A stretch of 25,430 bases of DNA from CAYRWR01 sp964537555 (GTDB lineage Bacteria; Spirochaetota; Brevinematia; Brevinematales; CAYRWR01). A model generated the notes under the pieces. The model searched no databases. It saw only the letters and a program-made list of their open reading frames with translations, and was not told the origin of the DNA. The stretch lies in contig CAZIAD010000048.1 in NCBI GenBank assembly GCA_964537555.1, positions 1 to 25,430 of the forward strand, given 5' to 3'. The translations under genes were made by a program, and so were the position numbers. This document shows, one piece after another, positions 1 to 7,161 of this stretch (position 1 is the first letter of the stretch; each line of letters begins with the position of its first letter).

Positions 1-87
1 ATGAAAGGCCAGGACATATATGCCCATGTCACTCTGGAAAGGGGAGAGCGTTCCCACCTGGCTGAGCTGGCTTCAGAGCTGCTTTAA
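1..87 (+). CDS. C-terminal fragment of an unidentified protein (partial)
   Basis: An open frame runs from the first base to a TAA at 85-87, giving 28 residues that end in a leucine-rich helix (AELASELL). The first codon happens to be ATG, but no ribosome binding site can be seen, so this is more likely the tail of a gene that begins outside the window. The family cannot be recognised from so little. No terminator is visible after it, and a strong promoter for the next operon begins 25 bases downstream. Confidence 0.4.
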   Translation: MKGQDIYAHVTLERGERSHLAELASELL

Positions 88-112
88 AATCCCTGGCTAA
101 GTCCTTTGCTGC

Positions 113-140
113 TTGACATTCCACCTGTATATGCTATATT
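113..140 (+). promoter_or_regulatory. Sigma-70-like promoter of the MoxR/VWA operon
   Basis: A consensus -35 TTGACA at 113-118 is separated by 16 bases from a -10 TATATT at 135-140. Transcription would begin near 147, downstream of a possible GTG start at 141 and upstream of the Shine-Dalgarno at 160-166. The promoter therefore also supports the ATG start at 174 for the first gene. Confidence 0.75.
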
Positions 141-173
141 GTGCCTCTATCAATAATTCAGGGGGGCAAATCA

Positions 174-1751
174 ATGGATAAGGCTAAATCACTGGGAAAA
201 GTATCAGAGTCACCCACTCAACCCCCTGAGACAGGCCAGGCCCGTAAGTTCGACCTGGCAGATCTGTATGAAGACCCTGTCTCCGGTCCCGGTCAGCCTA
301 ATGAACTTCGCCTGGATGAAAAGATGCGTCAGGCCTATTTCTGGATCACTAATTATGCCATTATCACCCCTTTCTATGATATAGAATATAATAGTAAATC
401 AGAGCAAAAATACGAACTGGGAGACCTGGGATCCACTGTGAATTTCCCGGGTGAGATGAGTTATTCCAGCTTTGTGTTGCTCCCCCTTTTAAATCTGGTT
501 GTAAGAAGGAGATGCCTCTTTGTAGGAGGTCCGGGCCGGGGTAAGACTGCATCGGCATCCCTGATGGGACTGCTGGCCGGATACAGCAGTCAGGAGATTA
601 AACGTACCATACAACATGGCCAGCCCCAGATGACTATAACCGACCTCCTGGGGAATCCTCTGCCCTCAGACCTGATGAACGCTCAGGATATGGATAAGAT
701 CCGCATTGCCTGGAGAAAGTGGCTGTCTATGAGGGTCAAGATCATAGATGAATATAACCGCATCCCCACCCGGACCCAGTCGGCCCTGCTTACCGTTATG
801 GGGGATAATTATGCTGAGCTTCTGGATCAGGTATATGAATGCCCTGAGGCCGCCTGGTACCTCACTGCCAATGATGATGCAGGCGGGGGGACCTACCAGG
901 TCATAGAAGCTCTGCGGGACCGTATTGATGTGGTGGTCAAAGCCCTGCATTTTAATTCCCGCTTTATAGGCAAACTGCTGGCCCGCATAGAGCAGGGGGT
1001 ACGTCCCGAAGAGATGATCCCCCCCGATATCATCTTTACTGAAGCCGAAATAGATAAGATCTATGAACAGGTAATGCAAGTCAAAATCCCTGAAGCACTG
1101 ATGTCCCGCCTGGAGTATTTTGTTAGTCAGTTCGAATACTTTGAACAGGGCTCGGAGCAATTCGAGTATAAGACCAAGGATAATGTCAAACTGGCCTCTA
1201 TGGATATGAATCAGTTACTCCAGAAAGATACCGGAAAAGATAAACTCAAGGATATGGGCAACCAGACCGTAAATGGCCTGTCTGTACGGGCTCTGATGAC
1301 CAGTATTGTGTTCATAAAAGCCATTGCCTATTTCCGGGGACATGATGAGGCAGCCTTTGAAGATGTAAGAAATATCCTACCCTTTGTGCTGCATGATAAG
1401 CTGGTCCAGAATTCAGAAGCTCCCTGGTTTGAGCAGGAGAATAATTATCTGCACAAAGTAGACCACATCAGCTGGATCAGACAGCTCTTCGATATGTCAT
1501 GTTCCGAGTATGACCGGCTGGACCTGGATAAAAAAGACCCTGTTCGCCCGCTTATGGCTAAGTTTGACCAGGGACTGGAGGGCCTGTCATTGCAGGAGAC
1601 CCAGTCCCGCCTGGTGGAGATAGAGCAGGTCATGAAGAAGTATGTCACTGACAAGAAAGTGTATGGTCCCCGTTTTGATGATGTGCTCAGTCTGAAATAC
1701 CTGCATCAGCGTTATAATAATTATATGCAATGGTTAAAATGGAAAAAATAA
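174..1751 (+). CDS. MoxR-type AAA+ ATPase
   Basis: A 525-residue AAA+ ATPase of the MoxR/AAA_5 kind. Visible motifs are Walker A GGPGRGKT (about residues 118-125), Walker B IIDE (190-193), sensor 1 LTAND (220-224) and an arginine-finger-like ALRDRID (235-241). A helical lid follows. MoxR ATPases act as chaperone-like motors that usually work with a von Willebrand A protein to mature or activate a target. Here a VWA gene lies two genes downstream, which fits. The start is ATG 174, with AGGGGGG at 160-166 and a 7-base spacer; a GTG 33 bases upstream would precede the predicted transcription start. About 280 residues beyond the ATPase core match no domain I recognise. The substrate is unknown. 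The 3' end overlaps the next gene by 22 bases, so translation is probably coupled. Confidence 0.9.
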   Translation: MDKAKSLGKVSESPTQPPETGQARKFDLADLYEDPVSGPGQPNELRLDEKMRQAYFWITNYAIITPFYDIEYNSKSEQKYELGDLGSTVNFPGEMSYSSFVLLPLLNLVVRRRCLFVGGPGRGKTASASLMGLLAGYSSQEIKRTIQHGQPQMTITDLLGNPLPSDLMNAQDMDKIRIAWRKWLSMRVKIIDEYNRIPTRTQSALLTVMGDNYAELLDQVYECPEAAWYLTANDDAGGGTYQVIEALRDRIDVVVKALHFNSRFIGKLLARIEQGVRPEEMIPPDIIFTEAEIDKIYEQVMQVKIPEALMSRLEYFVSQFEYFEQGSEQFEYKTKDNVKLASMDMNQLLQKDTGKDKLKDMGNQTVNGLSVRALMTSIVFIKAIAYFRGHDEAAFEDVRNILPFVLHDKLVQNSEAPWFEQENNYLHKVDHISWIRQLFDMSCSEYDRLDLDKKDPVRPLMAKFDQGLEGLSLQETQSRLVEIEQVMKKYVTDKKVYGPRFDDVLSLKYLHQRYNNYMQWLKWKK

Positions 1752-2737
1752 GTGCTGCCTTAGTGGATTTTCTAAAAAATGAGCGTGATACCATCAACCG
1801 GATATGGAACCGGGATACCATGGATCATCCTCAGTTATCCTCTGTCTTTTTTCTGGAATACTGGGGGAGACTGGTGACAGGAGTCTACGGGGATGTGTCT
1901 TCCTTTACGGATATGGGCCCCTCCTTTGAACTACTATTCCAGCATATGCTGGATTATTACAGGAAGCAAAGTATATATTACGAGGGATTTTTTCAGGAAG
2001 ACCTGCCCGGCTTTATCATACATTTTGGTAAGGCCATACTCATTGATAGCTTTGCCTTTCTAAATTCCTTCCAAAAAGTATGTGCCGCCCTCAATCAATA
2101 TCAGCCCCGTCATCTAAGAGAATGGATACAGTCTATGCAAAACTGTCTGCTCGGGGATTGCCCAATCATCCGTTTCAGGGAGACAGGTTTAGTCCTGGCA
2201 TGGAAATCCGGGTTGGCTGCCTACCGTAAGACTGCCCTGAGTCTCCTTCACAGTATGTCTGCCCGGGATTTTGGCCTTATATTTGGCCTGGAACTTATGA
2301 ATGATGCCTTAAAACAGAGTCATCTGGAGTATCTGGAGACTGACAGATGGTACCGGCTGGAAGAGGAGGCTCCTCATCAGGGAATACGTCATTTTATTAA
2401 GGGAAACTTTCAGGGTTTCGGGGGAGAATTCCTGGCTCCACCTCAGTTTATGAAGAATGAGCAGGGCCTGCTGTTATATAGTGGAGAGGATATCTACGAG
2501 GTGTTCATGGATGCCTATGGATTTCAACTGGTCAGAAAGCAGGTACCAGGTGACTATAAAGTATGCCGGGATTTTACCGTGAGTGATCATAAGATACAGC
2601 TGCCTCAGTATAAGACACTGCCCCTCCCTCCGGAATGGCCTCTTTATCTTAATAGTGCTGTCATAAAGGAAGATGCCTGTTATTTTACCTCTGAACTGAG
2701 CTTTCATGTCTATGTGGTGGTAGCCCATGCCGGATAA
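1730..2737 (+). CDS. Uncharacterised protein in MoxR/VWA operon
   Basis: A 335-residue protein I do not recognise. It has no signal peptide or obvious membrane segment and looks mostly helical in its first 200 residues, with many aromatic residues; the C-terminal third looks more beta-rich. It overlaps the MoxR gene by 22 bases and the VWA gene by 11 bases. No clear Shine-Dalgarno precedes ATG 1730; a second ATG three codons in (1739) is equally possible, and re-initiation from the upstream gene is likely. Its place between MoxR and VWA recalls the third component, an associated protein, of published MoxR-VWA ternary conflict systems. I see no sequence motif that proves this. Confidence 0.85.
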   Translation: MVKMEKISAALVDFLKNERDTINRIWNRDTMDHPQLSSVFFLEYWGRLVTGVYGDVSSFTDMGPSFELLFQHMLDYYRKQSIYYEGFFQEDLPGFIIHFGKAILIDSFAFLNSFQKVCAALNQYQPRHLREWIQSMQNCLLGDCPIIRFRETGLVLAWKSGLAAYRKTALSLLHSMSARDFGLIFGLELMNDALKQSHLEYLETDRWYRLEEEAPHQGIRHFIKGNFQGFGGEFLAPPQFMKNEQGLLLYSGEDIYEVFMDAYGFQLVRKQVPGDYKVCRDFTVSDHKIQLPQYKTLPLPPEWPLYLNSAVIKEDACYFTSELSFHVYVVVAHAG

Positions 2738-4427
2738 AAACACAGCTAGCCTCAGCCTGATTGCCAGCTGGATGACACGATGGCAGGAAGCCCTGGACCT
2801 GTGGAGCAGCTTTATCCGGCTCAAGGATCCGGTATTTTGCGAGACCGCGGAACAGGAACAGGAGTATGGGCTTAGCCAGAGCTTTGCTCTCATTGACCTG
2901 CATTTTCACCAGGTCGCTTTTTCAGTTACACAGATAGATAAGCTGGGACTGGAAGACTTTCCCCTGGAGATCATGGGCCATGAGATAGGCCATCACATCC
3001 TCTGTCCCAATAATCTGGCTGATCATGTGAGGATGCTGGCTATTATGCGGCATAGCCTGCCTACCCGCGAGGATTATGCGCCCATGATAGCCAATCTCTA
3101 TTCAGATCTTCTCATCAATGACCGTCTGTTCCGGGAGCATGACCTCAAAATGGACCAGATCTACCTGAAATTAAAACAGGACAAGGCAGATAAACTCTGG
3201 GATTTTTATATGCGCACCTACGAGATACTGTGGGCCCTGCCCCGCAATAGTCTCACCAGTCAGGAAACTGATAAAGAGCTGGATCTGGATGCCCGACTGG
3301 CTCATCGCATCATACGTAATTCGGTGGATAGCTGGCTCCGTAGTGCCGGCTTATTTGCCTCTTTGTGCCTGAAATATCTCCTTATGGGTGAGCAATACTC
3401 CCAGGGCCTGATCTATCTACAGGATGCTGCCCGGCCGGGACCGGGAAATATTATTCCGGACGGGCTCATAGAGATAGACGAGATGGAGGCCGAGGAGATA
3501 GGTCAGTCCAGCCTGAAGCCTGTGGCTGCAGATAAAAACCAGCAGTCTACCGGCCAGTACAGGCAGCCTTTTGAATACGGTGAGATACTGAGGGCGGCCG
3601 GTATAGACCTCAGTGACCAGGAAATCGCCATCCGCTATTATAAAGAACGGGCTATTCCCTATCTGCTTCCTTTTCCCGGTATAGAGCAGGAAGCGGTCAC
3701 AGATCCTACTATGGAAGGGATGGAAGTATGGGATTTCGGAGAGTCCCTGAACAATCTCAATATAATGGAGAGCCTGTTTCGCAGCCCCGTACTCATTCCC
3801 GGATATACTACACTACAGAGGACTTATGGACAGGAACAAGGCCAGGAAAAGGAGATCATTCCCATGGATCTGGATCTCTATGTGGATTGCAGCGGCTCCA
3901 TGCCTAATCCCCAGAGTCAACTGTCCTGGCTCACCCTGGCCGGCACCATCATCGCCCTGTCGGCTCTGCGGTATGGAGCCAGGGTACAGGCCACCCTCTG
4001 GAGCGGTACCAATGAGTTTTATACCACTCCCGGATTTGTCAATAACGAACAGATGATCATGGAAGTACTGACCGGGTTTTTTGGAAACGGTACGGCCTTT
4101 CCCATCCATATGCTGAGAAAGACCTATGTGGAGTCCAGGCCCCGGCGCAGGACACACATTCTGGTCATTTCAGATGAAGGAGTGGATACCATACTCATGG
4201 ATGATGAAAAAGGTAATAAAGGAGCAGAGATCTCTGCCCAGAGCCTGGAAAATTGCGGAGCTGGGGGATCTATGGTCCTTAACCTGTGGCAGGACTATCG
4301 AAAAGTCCCTGCCCTTAAAAAACTGGAGTCTCAGGGCTGGAACATCTATCCCATATCCAACTGGGAGGACCTCCTGGTCTTTGCCAGGGAATTTGTACGG
4401 AAAAAATACGGGGAGATGAGTGTATGA
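2727..4427 (+). CDS. VWA-domain protein with N-terminal HExxH metallopeptidase-like domain
   Basis: A 566-residue cytosolic protein. Near the N-terminus HEIGHH (residues 85-90) is a zincin-type HExxH motif, followed by NLYSDLLIND, which resembles the downstream ligand region of the putative metallopeptidase domain found in DUF2201-type VWA proteins. A linker rich in acidic residues and Gln follows. The C-terminal third is a VWA fold with the MIDAS signature DCSGS (387-391), a downstream Thr in NGTAF and an Asp in ISDEG, so metal binding looks intact. VWA proteins are the usual partners of MoxR ATPases, and one is encoded two genes upstream. The start ATG overlaps the previous gene by 11 bases, and the stop overlaps the next start as ATGA. 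Whether the protease centre is active cannot be told from sequence alone. Confidence 0.88.
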   Translation: MPDKNTASLSLIASWMTRWQEALDLWSSFIRLKDPVFCETAEQEQEYGLSQSFALIDLHFHQVAFSVTQIDKLGLEDFPLEIMGHEIGHHILCPNNLADHVRMLAIMRHSLPTREDYAPMIANLYSDLLINDRLFREHDLKMDQIYLKLKQDKADKLWDFYMRTYEILWALPRNSLTSQETDKELDLDARLAHRIIRNSVDSWLRSAGLFASLCLKYLLMGEQYSQGLIYLQDAARPGPGNIIPDGLIEIDEMEAEEIGQSSLKPVAADKNQQSTGQYRQPFEYGEILRAAGIDLSDQEIAIRYYKERAIPYLLPFPGIEQEAVTDPTMEGMEVWDFGESLNNLNIMESLFRSPVLIPGYTTLQRTYGQEQGQEKEIIPMDLDLYVDCSGSMPNPQSQLSWLTLAGTIIALSALRYGARVQATLWSGTNEFYTTPGFVNNEQMIMEVLTGFFGNGTAFPIHMLRKTYVESRPRRRTHILVISDEGVDTILMDDEKGNKGAEISAQSLENCGAGGSMVLNLWQDYRKVPALKKLESQGWNIYPISNWEDLLVFAREFVRKKYGEMSV

Positions 4428-5011
4428 AACAGGGCCCCCTGGTCACTGCTCTGACTCAGAGGCTGCAGCAGTGCCCCCATAGTTTTTTAGCTCCCCCCCA
4501 GATGGGCAATAGTACCGGAGGAGTCAATGTAGCGGCCCTGGTTTCCGACCTTTTACTGGGGATGGGATATACTGCCCTGACGGGTGAAGAGGCAGCAGAG
4601 TACCGGCTTCAGGAATCTCCCCCGTCCAGGAACTATCTGGGACTGGTAATGCTCAGCTGCTGGCTATTATCAGATCAGTCGTTTCAGGCTGTCTTAACAG
4701 AGGAAAAAGTCAGGCAGACCCTGTCTCATAAATGGCTTCGGCAGCTGGGGGCCCAGATAGAGTCCCGCTTGTTTTATAGTGACGGTATCCGCCGGGAGGA
4801 ACTGGTCCGGGTACTGCTGCATCTTCTGGAACTCCAGCCTCAGGGAGAGAGTGAGAATTATTCCCTGGACCGCCTAAAGACCCTGGACTCTCTGGAGGAA
4901 AAGATGATACTGGAGCAGACCCGTGAGGCCCGGGAGCGCGTCCTGGAGATACGCCGGGCTCTGGCTCAAAAGGCAGCTGAAGAAGCGGCCTCCAAGATGA
5001 CACGGGAATAG
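4424..5011 (+). CDS. Uncharacterised coiled-coil protein in MoxR/VWA operon
   Basis: A 195-residue soluble protein of unknown function. The middle is helical and the last 45 residues form an Arg/Glu/Ala-rich helix likely to be a coiled coil, ending in KMTRE. No catalytic motif, signal peptide or membrane segment is visible. It starts inside the VWA stop codon (ATGA) with GGGGAG upstream, so it is translationally coupled to the VWA gene. The next gene follows after 8 bases. It probably assembles with the MoxR/VWA proteins; this is inferred from position only. Confidence 0.82.
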   Translation: MKQGPLVTALTQRLQQCPHSFLAPPQMGNSTGGVNVAALVSDLLLGMGYTALTGEEAAEYRLQESPPSRNYLGLVMLSCWLLSDQSFQAVLTEEKVRQTLSHKWLRQLGAQIESRLFYSDGIRREELVRVLLHLLELQPQGESENYSLDRLKTLDSLEEKMILEQTREARERVLEIRRALAQKAAEEAASKMTRE

Positions 5012-5019
5012 GGGGATTT

Positions 5020-6390
5020 ATGCCTATTGACAGATCGATCCTGGAACGTACCCCTCTGATGCGGGAAGAATGGATGCCTACTCTGAGGAAGATGTCTAAA
5101 GATCAGTATACTCCCCGGTGGAATACCCAGTGCGGGGACAGGCTGGATGAAAATACACTGGGATATGTGAGACATTATGCCCGGGCCCTGGAAGTGGAGC
5201 GGGCAGACTATGAGAACAATATCCAGATGCGCTTAAAAGATCTACTGAGATATTTGAAAACTCAGTCCAGCTGGTATTCCGGGCGTCTGGAGGGACTGGA
5301 CATCAGGGACTGGCCCAGGATACCCCTCAGTCATAGAAGAGATCTGGCCCGGCACCTGGAGCAGATCATACCCAGAGATGCCGACCTGACAGGGCTCATC
5401 ATCAATCCCTCCTCCGGGACTACAGGGGAGGCCCTGCACAATCCCAGTCACCCCCGGGCCCAGGGCTGCTACGACCCTCTCCTGCAGTACGCTCTGAAAC
5501 GGCATGGGGTGGATGTTGAGTATGGGCCTGATACCATCGCCGCAGTCCAGTTGTGTTACCAGCAGCACACCATCACCTATCATACCGTGCACTCTTACCT
5601 GGATGGAGCGGGTTTTGCCAAGATCAATCTGTGGCCAGAGGAGTGGAGGGATCCTTCTCATCCGGATCAGTATCTGCATTCCCTACAGCCCGTGTTTTTA
5701 TCGGGAGACCCGGTAGCATTTAGCTATGCCATGGAGAGCGGGATCACTTATAAACCCCGGGCTCTTTTGTCCACTGCTCTCACCCTGAACCCTCAGATCC
5801 GGAAAAAGCTTGAAGACCACTTTTCCTGTCCGGTGATCGATATGTATTCTCTGAATGAGAGCGGCCCGGTCTTGTATTCCTGTCCCAAACACCCCGGGCA
5901 TTATCATATCCTGCCTCATGATATCTATGTGGAGCTGGTGGATCATGAGGGCAAAAGTGTCCCACCGGGCCAGCCTGGCTTTATCACCCTGAGCGGGGGC
6001 CGGAATCCCTATCTGCCCCTCCTGCGTTACCGGACTGAAGATACGGCTGTCAGGCTGGAGCAGCCCTGTGACTGTGGAGAGACCACTCCCTTATTTGCCG
6101 GCCTGGAGGGCAGGCAGACCGTCCTGTTCCGTCATGAGGACGGTGGCATGGTCAATCCTGTAGACATCAGTCGTATACTGAATCGCTACCCCATTGTGAT
6201 TTTCCGCTGTATACAGTATAATGACCGGTCCTGTGAGCTGCAGTTGTTCGGCCCTCTATGCACCCGGGATATGACTGATGCTATTTTAAAGGGTCTCTCA
6301 AAACTTATGGGACATGGACGTATTAAGGTCACCCCTGTACAGGATTATCCCGGGGAAAAGTGGCTGCCCTTTGTCCTTTCAGAAAAATAA
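5020..6390 (+). CDS. PaaK-like AMP-forming ligase (phenylacetate-CoA ligase family)
   Basis: A 456-residue adenylating enzyme of the ANL superfamily. It shows the phosphate-binding loop SSGTTG (131-136), an aromatic/acid motif YSLNESGPV (276-284) and RYRTED (336-341) followed by a Cys-x-Cys pair and LEGR, the order seen in PaaK-type ligases. Members activate a carboxylate with ATP and pass the acyl-AMP to CoA or another acceptor. The substrate here is unknown. A conventional C-terminal catalytic lysine motif is not obvious; a Lys in PGEKW near the end is the best candidate. It follows the coiled-coil gene by 8 bases with a GGGGG Shine-Dalgarno and precedes pnuC by 13 bases. It could be the effector or modifying enzyme of this operon, or a passenger. 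Confidence 0.85.
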   Translation: MPIDRSILERTPLMREEWMPTLRKMSKDQYTPRWNTQCGDRLDENTLGYVRHYARALEVERADYENNIQMRLKDLLRYLKTQSSWYSGRLEGLDIRDWPRIPLSHRRDLARHLEQIIPRDADLTGLIINPSSGTTGEALHNPSHPRAQGCYDPLLQYALKRHGVDVEYGPDTIAAVQLCYQQHTITYHTVHSYLDGAGFAKINLWPEEWRDPSHPDQYLHSLQPVFLSGDPVAFSYAMESGITYKPRALLSTALTLNPQIRKKLEDHFSCPVIDMYSLNESGPVLYSCPKHPGHYHILPHDIYVELVDHEGKSVPPGQPGFITLSGGRNPYLPLLRYRTEDTAVRLEQPCDCGETTPLFAGLEGRQTVLFRHEDGGMVNPVDISRILNRYPIVIFRCIQYNDRSCELQLFGPLCTRDMTDAILKGLSKLMGHGRIKVTPVQDYPGEKWLPFVLSEK

Positions 6391-6403
6391 ATCGAGGGTG
6401 ATA

Positions 6404-7087
6404 ATGCTGGACCTGTTTTTTAATATGGATCACATACTGTTTAACATCGGGGACTACCCGGTTTCCATGCTGGAGCTCCTGGGGACCCTGACCGGGATGG
6501 CCTGTGTCATACTGACCGCTATGGAAAAAGTGATCTGTTGGCCGGTAGGTATAGTCAATATAGTGTTTTTCTTTATCATGTTTTACCAGGTGCATCTCTA
6601 TTCAGATATGGTACTGCAGGTCATATTTCTGGGCTTTAGCATCTACGGCTGGTGGCGCTGGACCCATCCCCATTCCCCGGAGGAAGAAAACAAGCATCAG
6701 GAGCTGAAGATCAGCCGGCTCAGCCTGAAAAGCCTGAGTCTATATTTACTGATATCGGGGGCCCTGGTCCTGGCCTGGGGTAGTATGATGACCCGGGTCC
6801 ATATCTGGCTGCCTTCGGTGTTTCCTGATGCTGCTGCTTTTCCCTATGGTGATGCCTTTACTACCGTGATGAGTGTGAGCGCGTCCATCCTGCTGGCCCG
6901 TAAAAAAATCGATGCCTGGGTATTCTGGGTCATCGTAGATATTGTAGCCACTATCATCTATTTTAAAAAAGGGATAAACCTGGTAGCCGTCGAATATATC
7001 ATTTTCGGTCTTATAGCCACTTCAGGTTATTTCAACTGGCACCGGGAGATGCTGAGCTATGGAAGCACCCTGGAAATATCACAGTAG
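6404..7087 (+). CDS. pnuC: Nicotinamide riboside/NMN transporter PnuC
   Basis: A 227-residue membrane protein with the PnuC pattern: several hydrophobic helices, an early GTLTGMACV segment, WPVGIVN, and YGWWRW in the middle. PnuC proteins mediate facilitated uptake of nicotinamide riboside or related NAD precursors, which are then trapped by phosphorylation. The start chosen is ATG 6404 with GAGGG at 6394-6398; an upstream in-frame ATG at 6314 would overlap the ligase by 77 bases and has no ribosome binding site. It appears to be the last gene of the MoxR/VWA operon, 13 bases after the ligase. No NAD riboswitch or separate promoter can be seen in so short a gap. Whether NAD precursor uptake relates to the operon's function is open. 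Confidence 0.9.
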   Translation: MLDLFFNMDHILFNIGDYPVSMLELLGTLTGMACVILTAMEKVICWPVGIVNIVFFFIMFYQVHLYSDMVLQVIFLGFSIYGWWRWTHPHSPEEENKHQELKISRLSLKSLSLYLLISGALVLAWGSMMTRVHIWLPSVFPDAAAFPYGDAFTTVMSVSASILLARKKIDAWVFWVIVDIVATIIYFKKGINLVAVEYIIFGLIATSGYFNWHREMLSYGSTLEISQ

Positions 7088-7100
7088 AAGCTTTTTCACA

Positions 7101-7129
7101 TTGTTCTTTTTTAGATTTGAACTTATAAT
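7101..7129 (+). promoter_or_regulatory. Promoter of the 7TMR-DISM phosphatase gene
   Basis: TTGTTC (7101-7106), a 17-base spacer and TATAAT (7124-7129) form a good sigma-70-type promoter. Transcription would begin at about 7136, at the left edge of a 16-bp palindrome. Confidence 0.65.
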
Positions 7130-7135
7130 ATATTG

Positions 7136-7151
7136 AAATAAGCGCTTATTT
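7136..7151. promoter_or_regulatory. Perfect 16-bp palindrome at the transcription start (possible operator)
   Basis: AAATAAGCGCTTATTT is a perfect inverted repeat with no spacer, 6 bases after the -10 box and just before the Shine-Dalgarno GAGGG (7154-7158). Its position fits a repressor operator covering the start site, or a short 5'-UTR hairpin next to the ribosome binding site. No matching regulator is identified. Confidence 0.5.
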
Positions 7152-7161
7152 TTGAGGGAAG

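Noticed and set aside
141..173. GTG start 33 bases upstream of the MoxR ATG
   Set aside because: It lies at or upstream of the predicted transcription start and has no Shine-Dalgarno, whereas ATG 174 has AGGGGGG.
666..1160. Minus-strand ORF of 164 codons inside the MoxR gene
   Set aside because: It is antisense to the Walker B and sensor regions of a clear AAA+ ATPase; no signal or domain is visible in its product.
6314..6403. Upstream ATG for pnuC
   Set aside because: The extra 30 residues lie within the ligase gene, show no PnuC features and lack a ribosome binding site; ATG 6404 has GAGGG.
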